A model generated the notes under the pieces. It did not search any database. It saw only the letters and a program-made list of their open reading frames with translations, and was not told the DNA's origin. From assembly GCA_947575475.1 (NCBI GenBank), contig CANPNN010000016.1, positions 1 through 15,307 of the forward strand: DNA of 15,307 nt, given 5' to 3'. Positions 6,138 to 14,142 of the stretch are shown here, piece by piece. Position numbers and translations under genes: made by a program. This stretch comes from an uncultured Pseudoflavonifractor sp. GTDB taxonomy: Bacteria > Bacillota_A > Clostridia > Oscillospirales > Oscillospiraceae. The first letter of the stretch is position 1. The number at the start of each line of letters is the position of its first letter.

Positions 6138-7508
6138 TTGAGTTCAGGACTGATAGCTGCCGCCGCAACCGCTTGGGGCAGAAGCGCTGTTGGTATTGTC
6201 CGCCTGTCGGGAGAGGGGGCGGCGGAGTGCGCTGGAGGGGTGTTTTTTCCCGCCGACGGCCGGCCCCTTTGGGAGCATGAACCCCGAACCCTGGTTTATG
6301 GGACCCTTCGGGACCGGGAGGGGAAAAATGTGGATAAAGTCCTGGCGACATGGTCTCCAGCCCCCCACAGCTATACCGGGGAGGAGACTGCGGAGCTTCA
6401 ATGTCATGGCTCTCCGGTGGTGCTGACCCTGGCCTTGGAAGCCCTTTTTGCCCGAGGCGCCCGTCAGGCGGGGCCGGGAGAGTTTACAAGAAGGGCTTTT
6501 CTCAACGGGAAGCTGGACCTGACCCAGGCCGAGGCGGTGATGGACCTCATCGATGCGGAGACCCCCGCTGCCGCCCGGGTGGCGGCGGGACAGCTTTCGG
6601 GAGAGCTTTCCCGCCGGGTGGAGGAGGTTTACAGCGGCCTGGTGGATGTGATGGCCCATTTCCACGCAGTGTTGGATTACCCCGACGAGGATCTGGACCC
6701 CTTTACGGTGAATACCATGACCGAAGCCCTCTCCAAAGCGGAAGGGGACCTTGCCGCCCTTCTGGCTACCTACGACCGGGGCCGGGTGCTGAAAAGGGGC
6801 GTGCCCTGTGCCATCGTGGGTCTTCCCAACGCAGGAAAGTCCTCTCTTCTCAACGCCCTGGTGGGCTATGAGAGGGCTATCGTTACCGATATCCCGGGCA
6901 CGACCCGGGACACGGTGGAGGAAAAATGTACCCTGGGCGGAGTCCTGCTCCGCCTCATTGATACTGCAGGGGTCCGGGAGACCGGGGACGCGGTGGAAAA
7001 ACTGGGGGTAGAGCGAAGCCGCGCCGCCATGGAGGAGGCAGGGCTCATTCTGGTGGTCATTGATCGGACCACAGGCCTTTCCGGGGAGGCTCTGTCCCTG
7101 GCCCAGGAGGCCATCGCCTTGGCTCCTACCCTGGTCCTTTACAACAAATGCGACCTGCCCCCCTTTGATGGACCCCGTCCCCTTACCGCCCTGCCGGGGG
7201 AGATCGGGATCAGCGCAAAAACAGGGGCAGGCCTGAACACTCTGGCCCAGGCGGTGGCCGACCTCTTTCCCCAGGGGGGGGAAGCCGCCGGCGGAGAAAT
7301 ACTCACCAACGCCCGCCAGGCCGAGGCGGTAAAGCGGGCCCAGGCGGCGGTGGCCAGGGCCCGGGGGGCCCTGGAGGCGGGTGTGACCCCCGACGCCCTC
7401 CTGACGGATGTGGAGGAGGCCCTCTCCGCCTTGGGCGAGCTGACGGGGAAGACCGTCCGGGAGGATATCACGGACCGTATCTTCGAGCGATTTTGCGTGG
7501 GGAAATAA
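6138..7508 (+). CDS. mnmE: tRNA uridine-5-carboxymethylaminomethyl(34) synthesis GTPase MnmE
   Basis: 456 residues, the usual family length. Start is TTG at 6138, preceded by AGGGGAG (6125-6131); the N-terminus LIAAAATAWGRSAVGIVRLSG aligns with the conserved MnmE start, so no longer form is needed. The N-terminal folate-binding domain is followed by a helical domain interrupted by the GTPase domain: P-loop GLPNAGKSS (228-236), GTTRD (254-258), DTAG (275-278), NKCD (336-339). The protein ends in CVGK with Cys453, the hallmark C-terminal motif. Family role: with MnmG it modifies the wobble uridine of certain tRNAs in the cytosol. In many Firmicutes mnmE lies between jag and mnmG; here neither is adjacent and the gene is a single unit between an AT-rich leader and a terminator. 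The rare TTG start suggests modest translation. Confidence 0.97.
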   Translation: MSSGLIAAAATAWGRSAVGIVRLSGEGAAECAGGVFFPADGRPLWEHEPRTLVYGTLRDREGKNVDKVLATWSPAPHSYTGEETAELQCHGSPVVLTLALEALFARGARQAGPGEFTRRAFLNGKLDLTQAEAVMDLIDAETPAAARVAAGQLSGELSRRVEEVYSGLVDVMAHFHAVLDYPDEDLDPFTVNTMTEALSKAEGDLAALLATYDRGRVLKRGVPCAIVGLPNAGKSSLLNALVGYERAIVTDIPGTTRDTVEEKCTLGGVLLRLIDTAGVRETGDAVEKLGVERSRAAMEEAGLILVVIDRTTGLSGEALSLAQEAIALAPTLVLYNKCDLPPFDGPRPLTALPGEIGISAKTGAGLNTLAQAVADLFPQGGEAAGGEILTNARQAEAVKRAQAAVARARGALEAGVTPDALLTDVEEALSALGELTGKTVREDITDRIFERFCVGK

Positions 7509-7510
7509 AG

Positions 7511-7540
7511 AAAGACCGGGACAACAGTCCCGGCCTTTTT
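7511..7540. terminator. Terminator of mnmE, possibly two-way
   Basis: CCGGGAC and GTCCCGG arms with an AACA loop, extended by A/T pairs after one A-C mismatch, then five T. It touches the 3' end of the converging minus-strand gene, whose transcript would also meet the hairpin. Confidence 0.75.
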
Positions 7541-7928
7541 ATGTCTTTTTTTCAAAATTAACTCCGCAGTTGCGGCAGGTGATGGAGAGTTTACCCTTTC
7601 CTTTGGGTACCCGCAGCTGTTGGCCGCAGTTGGGGCACTTGAAATAGCAGTGCTCTTTGTCCTGCCGGCGGCATTTGTTTACGTTGTATTTCCGCACCAT
7701 AGGTCCTACGGCTTCCAGGAACCGGGCGTTCTCCGCCTGCCGCTGGGGAATCTGCCGGGAAAGCATCCGGTAAAATCCCCACAGGATGACCGCCAGACCA
7801 AGCCAGGAGAGCAATCTGCTGTGGAACATCCGGGAGAGGAGATACAGGACCAGATAGAGGCCCAGCAAGGCCATGCCCAACTGGTCGGAGCCGTAGCGGC
7901 CCGTCATCATCCGGCGCATCCAGTTCAT
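7539..7928 (-). CDS. Small membrane protein with C-terminal zinc ribbon
   Basis: 129 residues from ATG 7928. An in-frame ATG at 7943 is possible, but the promoter at 7963-7991 would leave only a very short leader without a ribosome site, while GGGGGGTGAGGAG directly precedes 7928; ATG 7919 has better spacing to GAGGAG and is a third choice. Two membrane helices (about residues 18-32 and 39-56) are followed by a charged segment and a zinc ribbon with CPNC (98-101) and CRNC (118-121); Cys86 and Cys94 are extra cysteines. The ribbon would face the cytosol if the helices form a hairpin. The function is not recognised; such small hypothetical proteins seem common in this group of Clostridia, from memory. 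It does not share transcription with its neighbours. Confidence 0.8.
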   Translation of the reverse strand: MNWMRRMMTGRYGSDQLGMALLGLYLVLYLLSRMFHSRLLSWLGLAVILWGFYRMLSRQIPQRQAENARFLEAVGPMVRKYNVNKCRRQDKEHCYFKCPNCGQQLRVPKGKGKLSITCRNCGVNFEKKT

Positions 7929-7962
7929 CTCCTCACCCCCCATTATCTTTATGATATACTCT

Positions 7963-7991
7963 ATGATAGCCTTTTGTGCCCATCAGGTCAA
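7963..7991 (-). promoter_or_regulatory. Sigma-A-like promoter of the zinc-ribbon membrane protein
   Basis: Minus strand: TTGACC (7986-7991), 17-base spacer, TATCAT (7963-7968). It faces away from the dCMP deaminase promoter. Confidence 0.65.
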
Positions 7992-8039
7992 GAAAGAAAA
8001 CGTAAACAAAGTATGAATTGTGCAAAAAAGAACTGGGGC

Positions 8040-8068
8040 TTGCCATGGGGCGAAAAAACAGGTATACT
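8040..8068 (+). promoter_or_regulatory. Sigma-A-like promoter of the dCMP deaminase gene
   Basis: TTGCCA (8040-8045), 17-base spacer, TATACT (8063-8068). Transcription would begin near 8075, just ahead of AAGGAGG at 8083-8089, which sets the start at 8098. Confidence 0.65.
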
Positions 8069-8097
8069 GTTGTAAAATGTCGAAGGAGGCGACCTCT

Positions 8098-8592
8098 ATG
8101 GCCCGCATCGATAAAGAAAACTATTACCTGGACATTGCCCAGGCCGCCCTGGCCCGCTCCACCTGCCTGCGGCGGTGCTACGGGGCCATCATCGTCCAGA
8201 ATGACGAGATCATCTCCACCGGCTACAACGGGGCTCCCCGGGGCCGGAAAAACTGCGCCGATTTGGGCTACTGCACCAGAGAGGCCATGCAGATCCCCTC
8301 GGGAGAACGCTATGAGCTGTGCCGCAGCGTCCATGCCGAGGCCAACGCCATCATCTCCGCCGCCCGGAGCGAGACCATCGGCGCCACCCTCTATATGGTA
8401 TGCCGGGACCCCAAGACGGGGGAGCTTCTGCCCAACTCCACCTCCTGCTCCATGTGCCGCCGGCTTATCATCAATGCGGGCATCACCCGCCTTGTCATCC
8501 GGGACACCCCTACCGAATATCGTATCGTAGATGTGCAGAAGGAGTGGGTGGAGGAGGACGATTCTCTGCCCAAGATCCCTCAGTTTCTCTAA
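8098..8592 (+). CDS. dCMP deaminase family protein
   Basis: 164 residues. ATG 8098 follows AAGGAGG at eight bases; the longer open frame from 8020 starts upstream of the predicted promoter and is not used. Zinc-dependent deaminase motifs: HAEANAI with His79 and Glu81 (proton shuttle), and TSCSMC with Cys117 and Cys120 as zinc ligands. The NGAPRG motif (about 44-49) and the insertion with Cys53, Cys59 and Cys75 are typical of dCMP deaminases (ComEB-like), some of which bind a second zinc. Family reaction: dCMP to dUMP, supplying thymidylate synthesis in the cytosol. No competence genes are nearby, so a ComEB role is not indicated. A related cytidine or riboflavin-type deaminase is less likely given the length and motifs. 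Confidence 0.9.
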   Translation: MARIDKENYYLDIAQAALARSTCLRRCYGAIIVQNDEIISTGYNGAPRGRKNCADLGYCTREAMQIPSGERYELCRSVHAEANAIISAARSETIGATLYMVCRDPKTGELLPNSTSCSMCRRLIINAGITRLVIRDTPTEYRIVDVQKEWVEEDDSLPKIPQFL

Positions 8593-8614
8593 GGCCTGTA
8601 TCCATAAAACAGCA

Positions 8615-8648
8615 GGGGTGGGTCTATGTGACCCACCCTCCATTTTTA
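8615..8648 (+). terminator. Terminator or attenuator between dCMP deaminase and the membrane protein gene
   Basis: GGGTGGGTC (8616-8624) pairs perfectly with GACCCACCC (8630-8638), 5-nt loop, then T5 at 8643-8647. Only about 20 bases separate it from the next start codon, leaving no room for a separate promoter downstream. Confidence 0.8.
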
Positions 8649-8667
8649 TTCGTAGAAAGGAGACTCT

Positions 8668-9963
8668 ATGGAAACCTTTTACCGTCTGATCTGGCTCTTT
8701 TTCTGCTATTCCTTCCTGGGCTGGCTGCTGGAGACCGCCGTAGCTGCCATCCGCCAGCGGAAATATGTGGACCGAAGCTTCCTGTTTGGCCCTGTCTGTG
8801 TGGTTTACGGCGCGGCGGGGGTGGTCATCAGCATCGCGCTGAGCGACCTGGCGGACAGCTGGCTCTTCCTCTTCTTGGGCAGTGCCATCTATGCCACTGT
8901 GGCAGAATGGCTGGCCGGACACTGGCTGCTGAAGCTGACCGGGACCCGTTGGTGGGATTACTCCGACCGGAAAGGGAATCTGGACGGTCACATCTGTCTG
9001 AGCTCATCCCTGCTTTGGGGCGCGCTGGGCGCGGCGGCAGTAAAGTGGCTGATCCCCATGTTGGGTTGGATCGGGAACGCCATCCCGCCCACCCTGGCCC
9101 ATATCCTGCTGTGGATCTTACTGGCCATTTTGGCCCTGGACTGTTTGGCTACCTCCCTTACCGTGGCAGGCACCCTCCACCGGATGCCCAGGGTGGAGGA
9201 ACTGAGCAGCCGGCTGGGGGCCATATCGGTACGTTTGGGTACCTGGGTGCTGAGAAAGACGGAAAACCGGATCCAAAAGGCTCACCCCAAGGCGGATTTT
9301 CAGAAAAAGCCGGAGAAAAGCACAGTCTTTGCCGCAGGATGCGGCTTTCATAAACTCTTTTGGCTCTTCCTTATTGGGGCTTTTTTGGGTGATGTGGTGG
9401 AGACCATCTTCTGCCGGGTCACCGCCGGAGTGTGGATGAGCCGGTCCAGCGTGGTGTGGGGGCCGTTTTCCATCGTGTGGGGGCTGGCCATGGCCCTGGC
9501 CAGCCTTTTGCTCCACCGGTATCGGGACCGCTCTGACAGTTTTCTCTTTCTGGCGGGGACCTTCCTGGGGGGCGCCTATGAGTACCTGTGCAGCGTGTTC
9601 ACCGAGTTGGTTTTCGGTGTGGTCTTCTGGGATTACAGCCACATCCCCTTCAACCTGGCGGGGCGGGTGAATTTGCTGTACTGTTTCTTCTGGGGCATTG
9701 CGGCGGTGGTTTGGGTCCGTTGGTGTTATCCAAAACTCTCCGGACTTATTGAGCGTATTCCCCGAAAGTGGGGCCGCCCTCTTACGTGGGTGCTGGTAGT
9801 GTTTTTTGTCTTGGACATAACGGTGAGCGCCCTGGCCCTCGGGCGGCTGGAGGACCGCTCCCAAGGCCTTCCGCCTCAGAACGCGGTGGAGGAATATCTG
9901 GACGAGCACTACGGAGACCAGCGGATGAACAGGATCTATCCCGCAGCGGTGCGGACAGACTGA
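8668..9963 (+). CDS. Duplicated putative ABC-transporter type IV membrane protein (PF06541-like)
   Basis: 431 residues; ATG 8668 follows AAAGGAGA. The N-terminal half has SFLGWLLET, FLFGPVCVVYG, WWDYS and SSSLLWG; the C-terminal half repeats these as AFLGDVVET, VVWGPFSIVWG, FWDYS and CFFWG (from about residue 228). Each half has about four or five membrane helices; a basic cytosolic linker (about 195-222) joins them, and the tail (about 395-431) is polar. This resembles the family named putative ABC-transporter type IV (formerly DUF1113), whose members usually have one such unit; here two are fused. No ATPase gene is adjacent, and the transport role of the family is not well established, so no substrate is given. 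Expression probably depends on readthrough from the dCMP deaminase gene or a promoter inside its 3' end. Confidence 0.82.
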   Translation: METFYRLIWLFFCYSFLGWLLETAVAAIRQRKYVDRSFLFGPVCVVYGAAGVVISIALSDLADSWLFLFLGSAIYATVAEWLAGHWLLKLTGTRWWDYSDRKGNLDGHICLSSSLLWGALGAAAVKWLIPMLGWIGNAIPPTLAHILLWILLAILALDCLATSLTVAGTLHRMPRVEELSSRLGAISVRLGTWVLRKTENRIQKAHPKADFQKKPEKSTVFAAGCGFHKLFWLFLIGAFLGDVVETIFCRVTAGVWMSRSSVVWGPFSIVWGLAMALASLLLHRYRDRSDSFLFLAGTFLGGAYEYLCSVFTELVFGVVFWDYSHIPFNLAGRVNLLYCFFWGIAAVVWVRWCYPKLSGLIERIPRKWGRPLTWVLVVFFVLDITVSALALGRLEDRSQGLPPQNAVEEYLDEHYGDQRMNRIYPAAVRTD

Positions 9964-9965
9964 AC

Positions 9966-10000
9966 AAAAGGCGGATGGCCGTGGAGGCCATCCGCCTTTT
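9966..10000. terminator. Two-way terminator between the duplicated membrane protein and brnQ
   Basis: Perfect 15-bp stem (9966-9980 with 9986-10000), 5-nt loop, AAAA at the left end and TTTT at the right, so it works for both converging genes. Confidence 0.9.
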
Positions 10001-10001
10001 G

Positions 10002-11333
10002 TTATCGGAGCGACCGCCGCTCCAGGAGCAGACCTGTAAGAAGCCCTACTGCCGCCGGGACTACCCAGCCCAGGCCGTAGGAATAGAGGGGAAGGACTTT
10101 TTCCGCCAGGGCCATGACATTCTGAAGGTCCATCACCCGGGCCAGTTCCAGCAGAGCCGCCAGCCAAGTAAAGAGCATAGTCCATTGGTAGACCCTTCTG
10201 GCGTGGTCAAAGAACCGCCCGAAAAGCCCCAGCAGGATCAGCACGATGGCCAGGGGGTAGAGGAAGTAGAGCACCGGGGCGGAAAAGGCGATGATCCTGG
10301 AAAGGCCGAAGTTGGAGATGAGCAGGGAGGCCCCGCTGAACACTACCGCCCACTGGGGGTAGGTCAGCTTGCCGGGAAACATCTCCTCGAAGGTCTCGGA
10401 GCAGGAGGTGACCAGCCCCACGGCGGTCTTCATGCAGCATAGGGTCACCGTGGCCGCCAGGATGAGGGCCCCGGCCGGGCCAAAATAGTGGCGGGCGATG
10501 AGGGCGAAGGCGTCGCCCCCGGTGAAGCCGGGGTCTGCCAAACGCTCGGCGTAGAGGCCCCAGCTCTGGGCCCCCACCAGGGCGGTGGCGGCGTAGATGA
10601 GGGCCATGAGGGTCATGCTCACCATTCCGGCTTTCACCGTGCTCACCGCCACCCTTCCCGGCTCGGTGACCCCCAGCTGGCGGACGGCCCGGATGACGAT
10701 GATGCCAAAGGCCAGGCTGGCCAGGGCGTCCAAGGTGTCGTAGCCCTGTAGAAATCCGGCGGAGAAGGAAGAATTTACATAATCTCCGCTGGGAGAAACA
10801 GAACTGACAGTTTGAACGGGATTTATGAGAGCGGAGATTAACATAATTCCAAGAAACAGGAGAAAGGCCGGATTCAGGAATTTCCCCACGGAATCCAAGA
10901 TCTTGGAGGGCTTCAGGGAGAAGAACAGCACTGCTCCGAAGAAGAAAACGGAGAAAATAAGCTGCCACAGTCCCACCCGGTCCCCAGCGAAGGGGAGCAG
11001 ACCGATGGTGAAGCTGGTGGCGGCGCACCGGGGGATGGCAAAGAGGGGCCCGATGGTGAGGTATAGGGCGCAGGTGAACAGTACCCGGAAGGCGGGGGAC
11101 ACCCGGCCCGACAGGTCCAGAAGGCCCTCGCTGCGGGAGATGCCGATGGACATGACCCCCAGGAGGGGGATACCCACGGCGGTGATGAGGAGCCCCAGCA
11201 GGGCGGCGGGCAAATTGCTTCCCGCTTTGGCTCCCAGGATCAGGGGGAAGATCAGGTTGCCCGCCCCAAAAAACAGGCCGAAGAGCATGGAGCCGATGAG
11301 GGTGAGCTGGCGAGGGGTAAGTTTCTCGTTCAC
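10002..11333 (-). CDS. brnQ: Branched-chain amino acid carrier BrnQ (LIVCS family)
   Basis: 443 residues from GTG 11333, chosen because AAAAGGAGG lies eight bases upstream; the longer frame to 11375 has no ribosome site and covers the promoter region. About twelve hydrophobic segments. Family motifs: FFGAGNLIFP (21-30), YLTIGPLFAIPR (91-102), QGYDTLDALASLAFG (196-210), and a Cys-rich TLCCMKTAVGLVTSC stretch. Family role: sodium- or proton-driven uptake of leucine, isoleucine and valine across the cytoplasmic membrane. It is a single gene with its own promoter and a shared terminator. No T-box leader was recognised upstream. The middle of the gene (about 10741-10970, residues near 120-195) is clearly more AT-rich than the rest, which is otherwise very GC-rich. 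Confidence 0.93.
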   Translation of the reverse strand: MNEKLTPRQLTLIGSMLFGLFFGAGNLIFPLILGAKAGSNLPAALLGLLITAVGIPLLGVMSIGISRSEGLLDLSGRVSPAFRVLFTCALYLTIGPLFAIPRCAATSFTIGLLPFAGDRVGLWQLIFSVFFFGAVLFFSLKPSKILDSVGKFLNPAFLLFLGIMLISALINPVQTVSSVSPSGDYVNSSFSAGFLQGYDTLDALASLAFGIIVIRAVRQLGVTEPGRVAVSTVKAGMVSMTLMALIYAATALVGAQSWGLYAERLADPGFTGGDAFALIARHYFGPAGALILAATVTLCCMKTAVGLVTSCSETFEEMFPGKLTYPQWAVVFSGASLLISNFGLSRIIAFSAPVLYFLYPLAIVLILLGLFGRFFDHARRVYQWTMLFTWLAALLELARVMDLQNVMALAEKVLPLYSYGLGWVVPAAVGLLTGLLLERRSLR

Positions 11334-11363
11334 GGAAAGTCCCTCCTTTTTCTTGCTGTCTCC

Positions 11364-11392
11364 ATGGTACCACAAAATGTTTGGCTTGGGAA
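11364..11392 (-). promoter_or_regulatory. brnQ: Possible extended -10 promoter of brnQ
   Basis: Minus strand: TACCAT (11364-11369) preceded by TG one base upstream (extended -10), with a weak TTCCCA (11387-11392) at 17 bases. Confidence 0.4.
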
Positions 11393-11423
11393 GTATTCTT
11401 TACAAAAAGTCTCCATAAAAGCA

Positions 11424-11461
11424 AAAAGGAGGCCCCTCGGAGTTAATGCCTCCGGGGGGCC
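11424..11461 (-). terminator. Terminator of the permease/PLP-enzyme operon
   Basis: 12-bp arms 11431-11442 and 11450-11461 with one mismatch, 7-nt loop, followed on the minus strand by TCCTTTTTGC. It lies 25 bases past the stop of the PLP enzyme gene. Confidence 0.8.
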
Positions 11462-11486
11462 GGTCACAAAAGGGAAGAGAGAGGGA

Positions 11487-12701
11487 TCAGGCGGTGAAGA
11501 CGTACTTGTCCAGCCGGTCGAGAGCCTCCTGAACACGGGAGAGGGGGGAGGCTAGGTTCATACGGATATGGCAGGGACCGTGGAACCTACGCCCATCCTG
11601 CCAGCCCACACCTACGTCCCAACCGGCTTTGATGAGTTCATCCAGGCTCTTGCCGGTTCGGCTGCAATATTCTGTACAGTCTAAGAAGATCATATAGGTA
11701 CCCTGGGGCATGGCGGCACTGACGCCATTAAAATGATCCCTGACGTACTCGTAGGCGTATCTGGAATTGCCTTCCAGGACCTGAAGCAGTTCTTCCGTCC
11801 AGGCCTCGCCCTCCGGGCTGTAAGCCCCCAGAAGGGCATGCATGGAAAACACGTTCATTTCATTGTAGTGGGTGTTATAGGCTTTAGCGACCACCCGATC
11901 CCGGAGGGCCTTATTGTAGATGATGTGGTAAGAGCCGATAAGACCGGCCAGATTGAAGGTTTTGGAAGGAGCGTAGACCGCTACGGTGTTCTCTCGTGCC
12001 CACTCGTTGGTCATCTGGGTGGGAATATGCTGATGGCCCTGGAAGGTGATGTCCGCCCAGATCTCATCGGAGATGACGACACACTGGTTGGCCTCAAAAA
12101 CCTCCATAGCTTTTTCCAACTCCCACCGCTCCCAGACCCGGCCGGTGGGATTATGGGGCGAGCAGAAGATAGCCAGATGGATGTTGTTGGCCTTCAGCTT
12201 GGCGTCCATGTCCTCGTAGTCCATACGCCAGACCCCTTGCGCATCCAGCTTCAGAGGACTATAGATTGAGGTGCGGCCCAGACCCTCTACGTCTCCGGCA
12301 AAGCCCACATAGACGGGGCTGTGCAGCAAAATTTTATCTCCCGGGGAGGAGAAGATCTCCACTGCACTGGTGACGCAACCATGGACGCCGTTTTCATAGC
12401 CGATGTATTCCTTTTTCAAATCCTTATGTTTGTTGCGTTGGGTCTGCCAGCGAATGATACTGTCGTAGTACTCCTCCGTAGGGAAAAAATATCCAAACAA
12501 CGGATGCTGGGCCCGCTTGATGATGGCTTCGGTGACAGTGGGCGCAGTGGCAAAGTTCATATCTGCCACCCACATGGGGATAAAGTCGAAACCCTCCTTG
12601 GGTAGATCCGGCTCGTTGCCCCATATCTTTTTTCCCGCCGAATCAATTGCCAACGCATCCTTACCCTGACGGTCAATAATGGACGTAAAATCGTATTTCA
12701 T
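11487..12701 (-). CDS. MalY/PatB-type PLP-dependent aminotransferase, probable C-S lyase
   Basis: 404 residues; ATG 12701 follows AAAGGAGA. Fold-type I PLP enzyme: MWVADMNF near 43-50, SPHNPTGR (181-188) with Asn184, SDEIWAD with Asp212, APSKTFNLAG with the PLP Lys247, and HIRMNLASP with substrate-carboxylate Arg380. The WVADMNF and SKTFNLAG forms are typical of the MalY/PatB branch, whose characterised members are cystathionine or cysteine-S-conjugate beta-lyases that release a thiol, pyruvate and ammonia; some act as plain aminotransferases. The gene starts 18 bases after the stop of an amino acid permease on the same strand, with no terminator between, so the two are an operon: uptake then breakdown of the same amino acid is the natural reading. 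The substrate is not shown by sequence. GC content seems lower than in brnQ or marR. Confidence 0.9.
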   Translation of the reverse strand: MKYDFTSIIDRQGKDALAIDSAGKKIWGNEPDLPKEGFDFIPMWVADMNFATAPTVTEAIIKRAQHPLFGYFFPTEEYYDSIIRWQTQRNKHKDLKKEYIGYENGVHGCVTSAVEIFSSPGDKILLHSPVYVGFAGDVEGLGRTSIYSPLKLDAQGVWRMDYEDMDAKLKANNIHLAIFCSPHNPTGRVWERWELEKAMEVFEANQCVVISDEIWADITFQGHQHIPTQMTNEWARENTVAVYAPSKTFNLAGLIGSYHIIYNKALRDRVVAKAYNTHYNEMNVFSMHALLGAYSPEGEAWTEELLQVLEGNSRYAYEYVRDHFNGVSAAMPQGTYMIFLDCTEYCSRTGKSLDELIKAGWDVGVGWQDGRRFHGPCHIRMNLASPLSRVQEALDRLDKYVFTA

Positions 12702-12719
12702 AGCGAAAATCTCCTTTAC

Positions 12720-14090
12720 TTAGTTTTCAAACTCCGTGTCGATCAGTGCACGTTGGATAGACTCCTGCTTGCGGGCGGCCAGAACATCGGGCGAGACCCA
12801 CTTCATCTTCAAAGTAATAAAGGGAAGCAGGAACATCACCACGACTTCACCCACGCACAGAGCGGCGGCCTTGGCGTTTAAGTTGGTGAACAGGTTGTAT
12901 ATGATCATAGCGCCGAAAACGCTGCCGGCCACCGAACAGATATTCCAGAGCCACTTTGGAAAGCGAAGGCCCCGCTTTTCCCACTGCTCCGGGTATAATT
13001 TGGGAAGTCGCAAACAGTAAAGATTCATGAAGATATTCAAGAGCATGGTGGGAATCATGGTGTTGCCGATGACGCCTTCAATATCCAAACCGGTCACCAG
13101 CGGGATCAGGCTAACAATATACAGCACTAAGTACATCACCCAAGGGTAACCATCCTTGGTAGTCTTGGTGAAGACCTTGGGCAGCCAGCCATCCTCGGCC
13201 ACCCGCAGGATCGGGTCGCGGAGATAGGCCATAACGCCCAGCATAGTGGAGACCACGGCGCAGATACCGCCGCCTACTACAAAGAATATATACAGCCCGT
13301 GGGGCAAGATCGCTTGGGCGGTGACGCTGATATTCTGGTGCGCTACCTGTTCATAGGGAAGGATACCGCTGCTTACATAGCCCATCAAAGCGTAAATGAC
13401 GGCAACGACAACGGTGGAGAGGATCGAGGCCAGGGGAATGTTGCGCTTAGGATTTTTGGTGATCCCGCCCATGGAGATCATGGCGGCGGTGCCCATGCAG
13501 GCGAAAGACATCATGGACAAGGAAGCCATAAAGCCGCCGAAACCACCGTGCCAGAATTCACCGTCCGCATTGGAGAAGAAGTTAGCGAAGTCCACCTTGG
13601 GAACGCCGAACAAAATAAACATACCCAGCGATACGATCAGAGCAACCGCGATCAGGTTCTCGATCAGGGTCAATACCCGGGCACCACGGATCGTACACAC
13701 AAACCCCAGCGTCAAAACCAACACCGAGAACAGCATACGGAAATTACCGACCTGCGGCCATAGCTGTTCCACGAATTGTGTAATGGCCAGCGAGTGACCG
13801 GCCAGGACAAAAGCGGTCGCGACCTGGAACCAAGCCGACACGCCGGTGAGCAGCGGCGGAAAGACCATGGAGCGGGCGGCGTAGTCACCACCGGGCAGTA
13901 CAAACATGGAGCCAAACGCCAGAGAATTCCAAAACGCCAGAAGCATGTAGATACAGCCGATGCTGCACACCAGTACGATGGAACGGCCAGTATAGGCAAT
14001 ACCGGAGCCCATCATGATAAAGATACCGGTACCGATGCCGGCGCCGATGGTCAATCCGATCAGATTGAGCAGACCAAGTTTTTTTTCCAC
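12720..14090 (-). CDS. APC-family amino acid permease
   Basis: 456 residues from GTG 14090, with AAAAGGAGG eight bases upstream. About twelve membrane helices. The N-terminal GLTIGAGIGTGIF motif (12-24) is the helix-1 signature of APC amino acid transporters that binds the substrate backbone. The conserved loop after helix 8 is visible as YLRDPILRVAEDGWLPKVF. Family role: secondary uptake or exchange of amino acids across the cytoplasmic membrane. The specificity is unknown; the PLP enzyme encoded 18 bases downstream suggests a substrate of that enzyme, perhaps a sulfur amino acid. Regulation: a good promoter upstream (14170-14198) is overlapped by nested palindromes (14143-14171), and a MarR-type gene lies just upstream on the same strand. 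Base composition is mixed and lower in GC than nearby genes (hand count 27 of 60 at 13021-13080). Confidence 0.92.
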   Translation of the reverse strand: MEKKLGLLNLIGLTIGAGIGTGIFIMMGSGIAYTGRSIVLVCSIGCIYMLLAFWNSLAFGSMFVLPGGDYAARSMVFPPLLTGVSAWFQVATAFVLAGHSLAITQFVEQLWPQVGNFRMLFSVLVLTLGFVCTIRGARVLTLIENLIAVALIVSLGMFILFGVPKVDFANFFSNADGEFWHGGFGGFMASLSMMSFACMGTAAMISMGGITKNPKRNIPLASILSTVVVAVIYALMGYVSSGILPYEQVAHQNISVTAQAILPHGLYIFFVVGGGICAVVSTMLGVMAYLRDPILRVAEDGWLPKVFTKTTKDGYPWVMYLVLYIVSLIPLVTGLDIEGVIGNTMIPTMLLNIFMNLYCLRLPKLYPEQWEKRGLRFPKWLWNICSVAGSVFGAMIIYNLFTNLNAKAAALCVGEVVVMFLLPFITLKMKWVSPDVLAARKQESIQRALIDTEFEN

Positions 14091-14142
14091 TGCGTATTCC
14101 TCCTTTTACTCTCTCATGCAGCATCTGGGTACAACATGATTG

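Noticed and set aside
8020..8097. Longer dCMP deaminase start at 8020
   Set aside because: It would begin upstream of the predicted promoter; AAGGAGG sets the start at 8098.
7933..8991. 352-codon minus-strand frame opposite dCMP deaminase
   Set aside because: It is antisense to two well-supported genes and shows no recognisable motif or ribosome site.
10207..11424. Long open frame overlapping brnQ on the same strand
   Set aside because: Arg/Pro/His-rich translation typical of an alternative frame in GC-rich DNA; brnQ has all family motifs.
11334..11425. T-box or other amino acid riboswitch ahead of brnQ
   Set aside because: The gap is under 100 bases and shows no T-box sequence or terminator/antiterminator pair.
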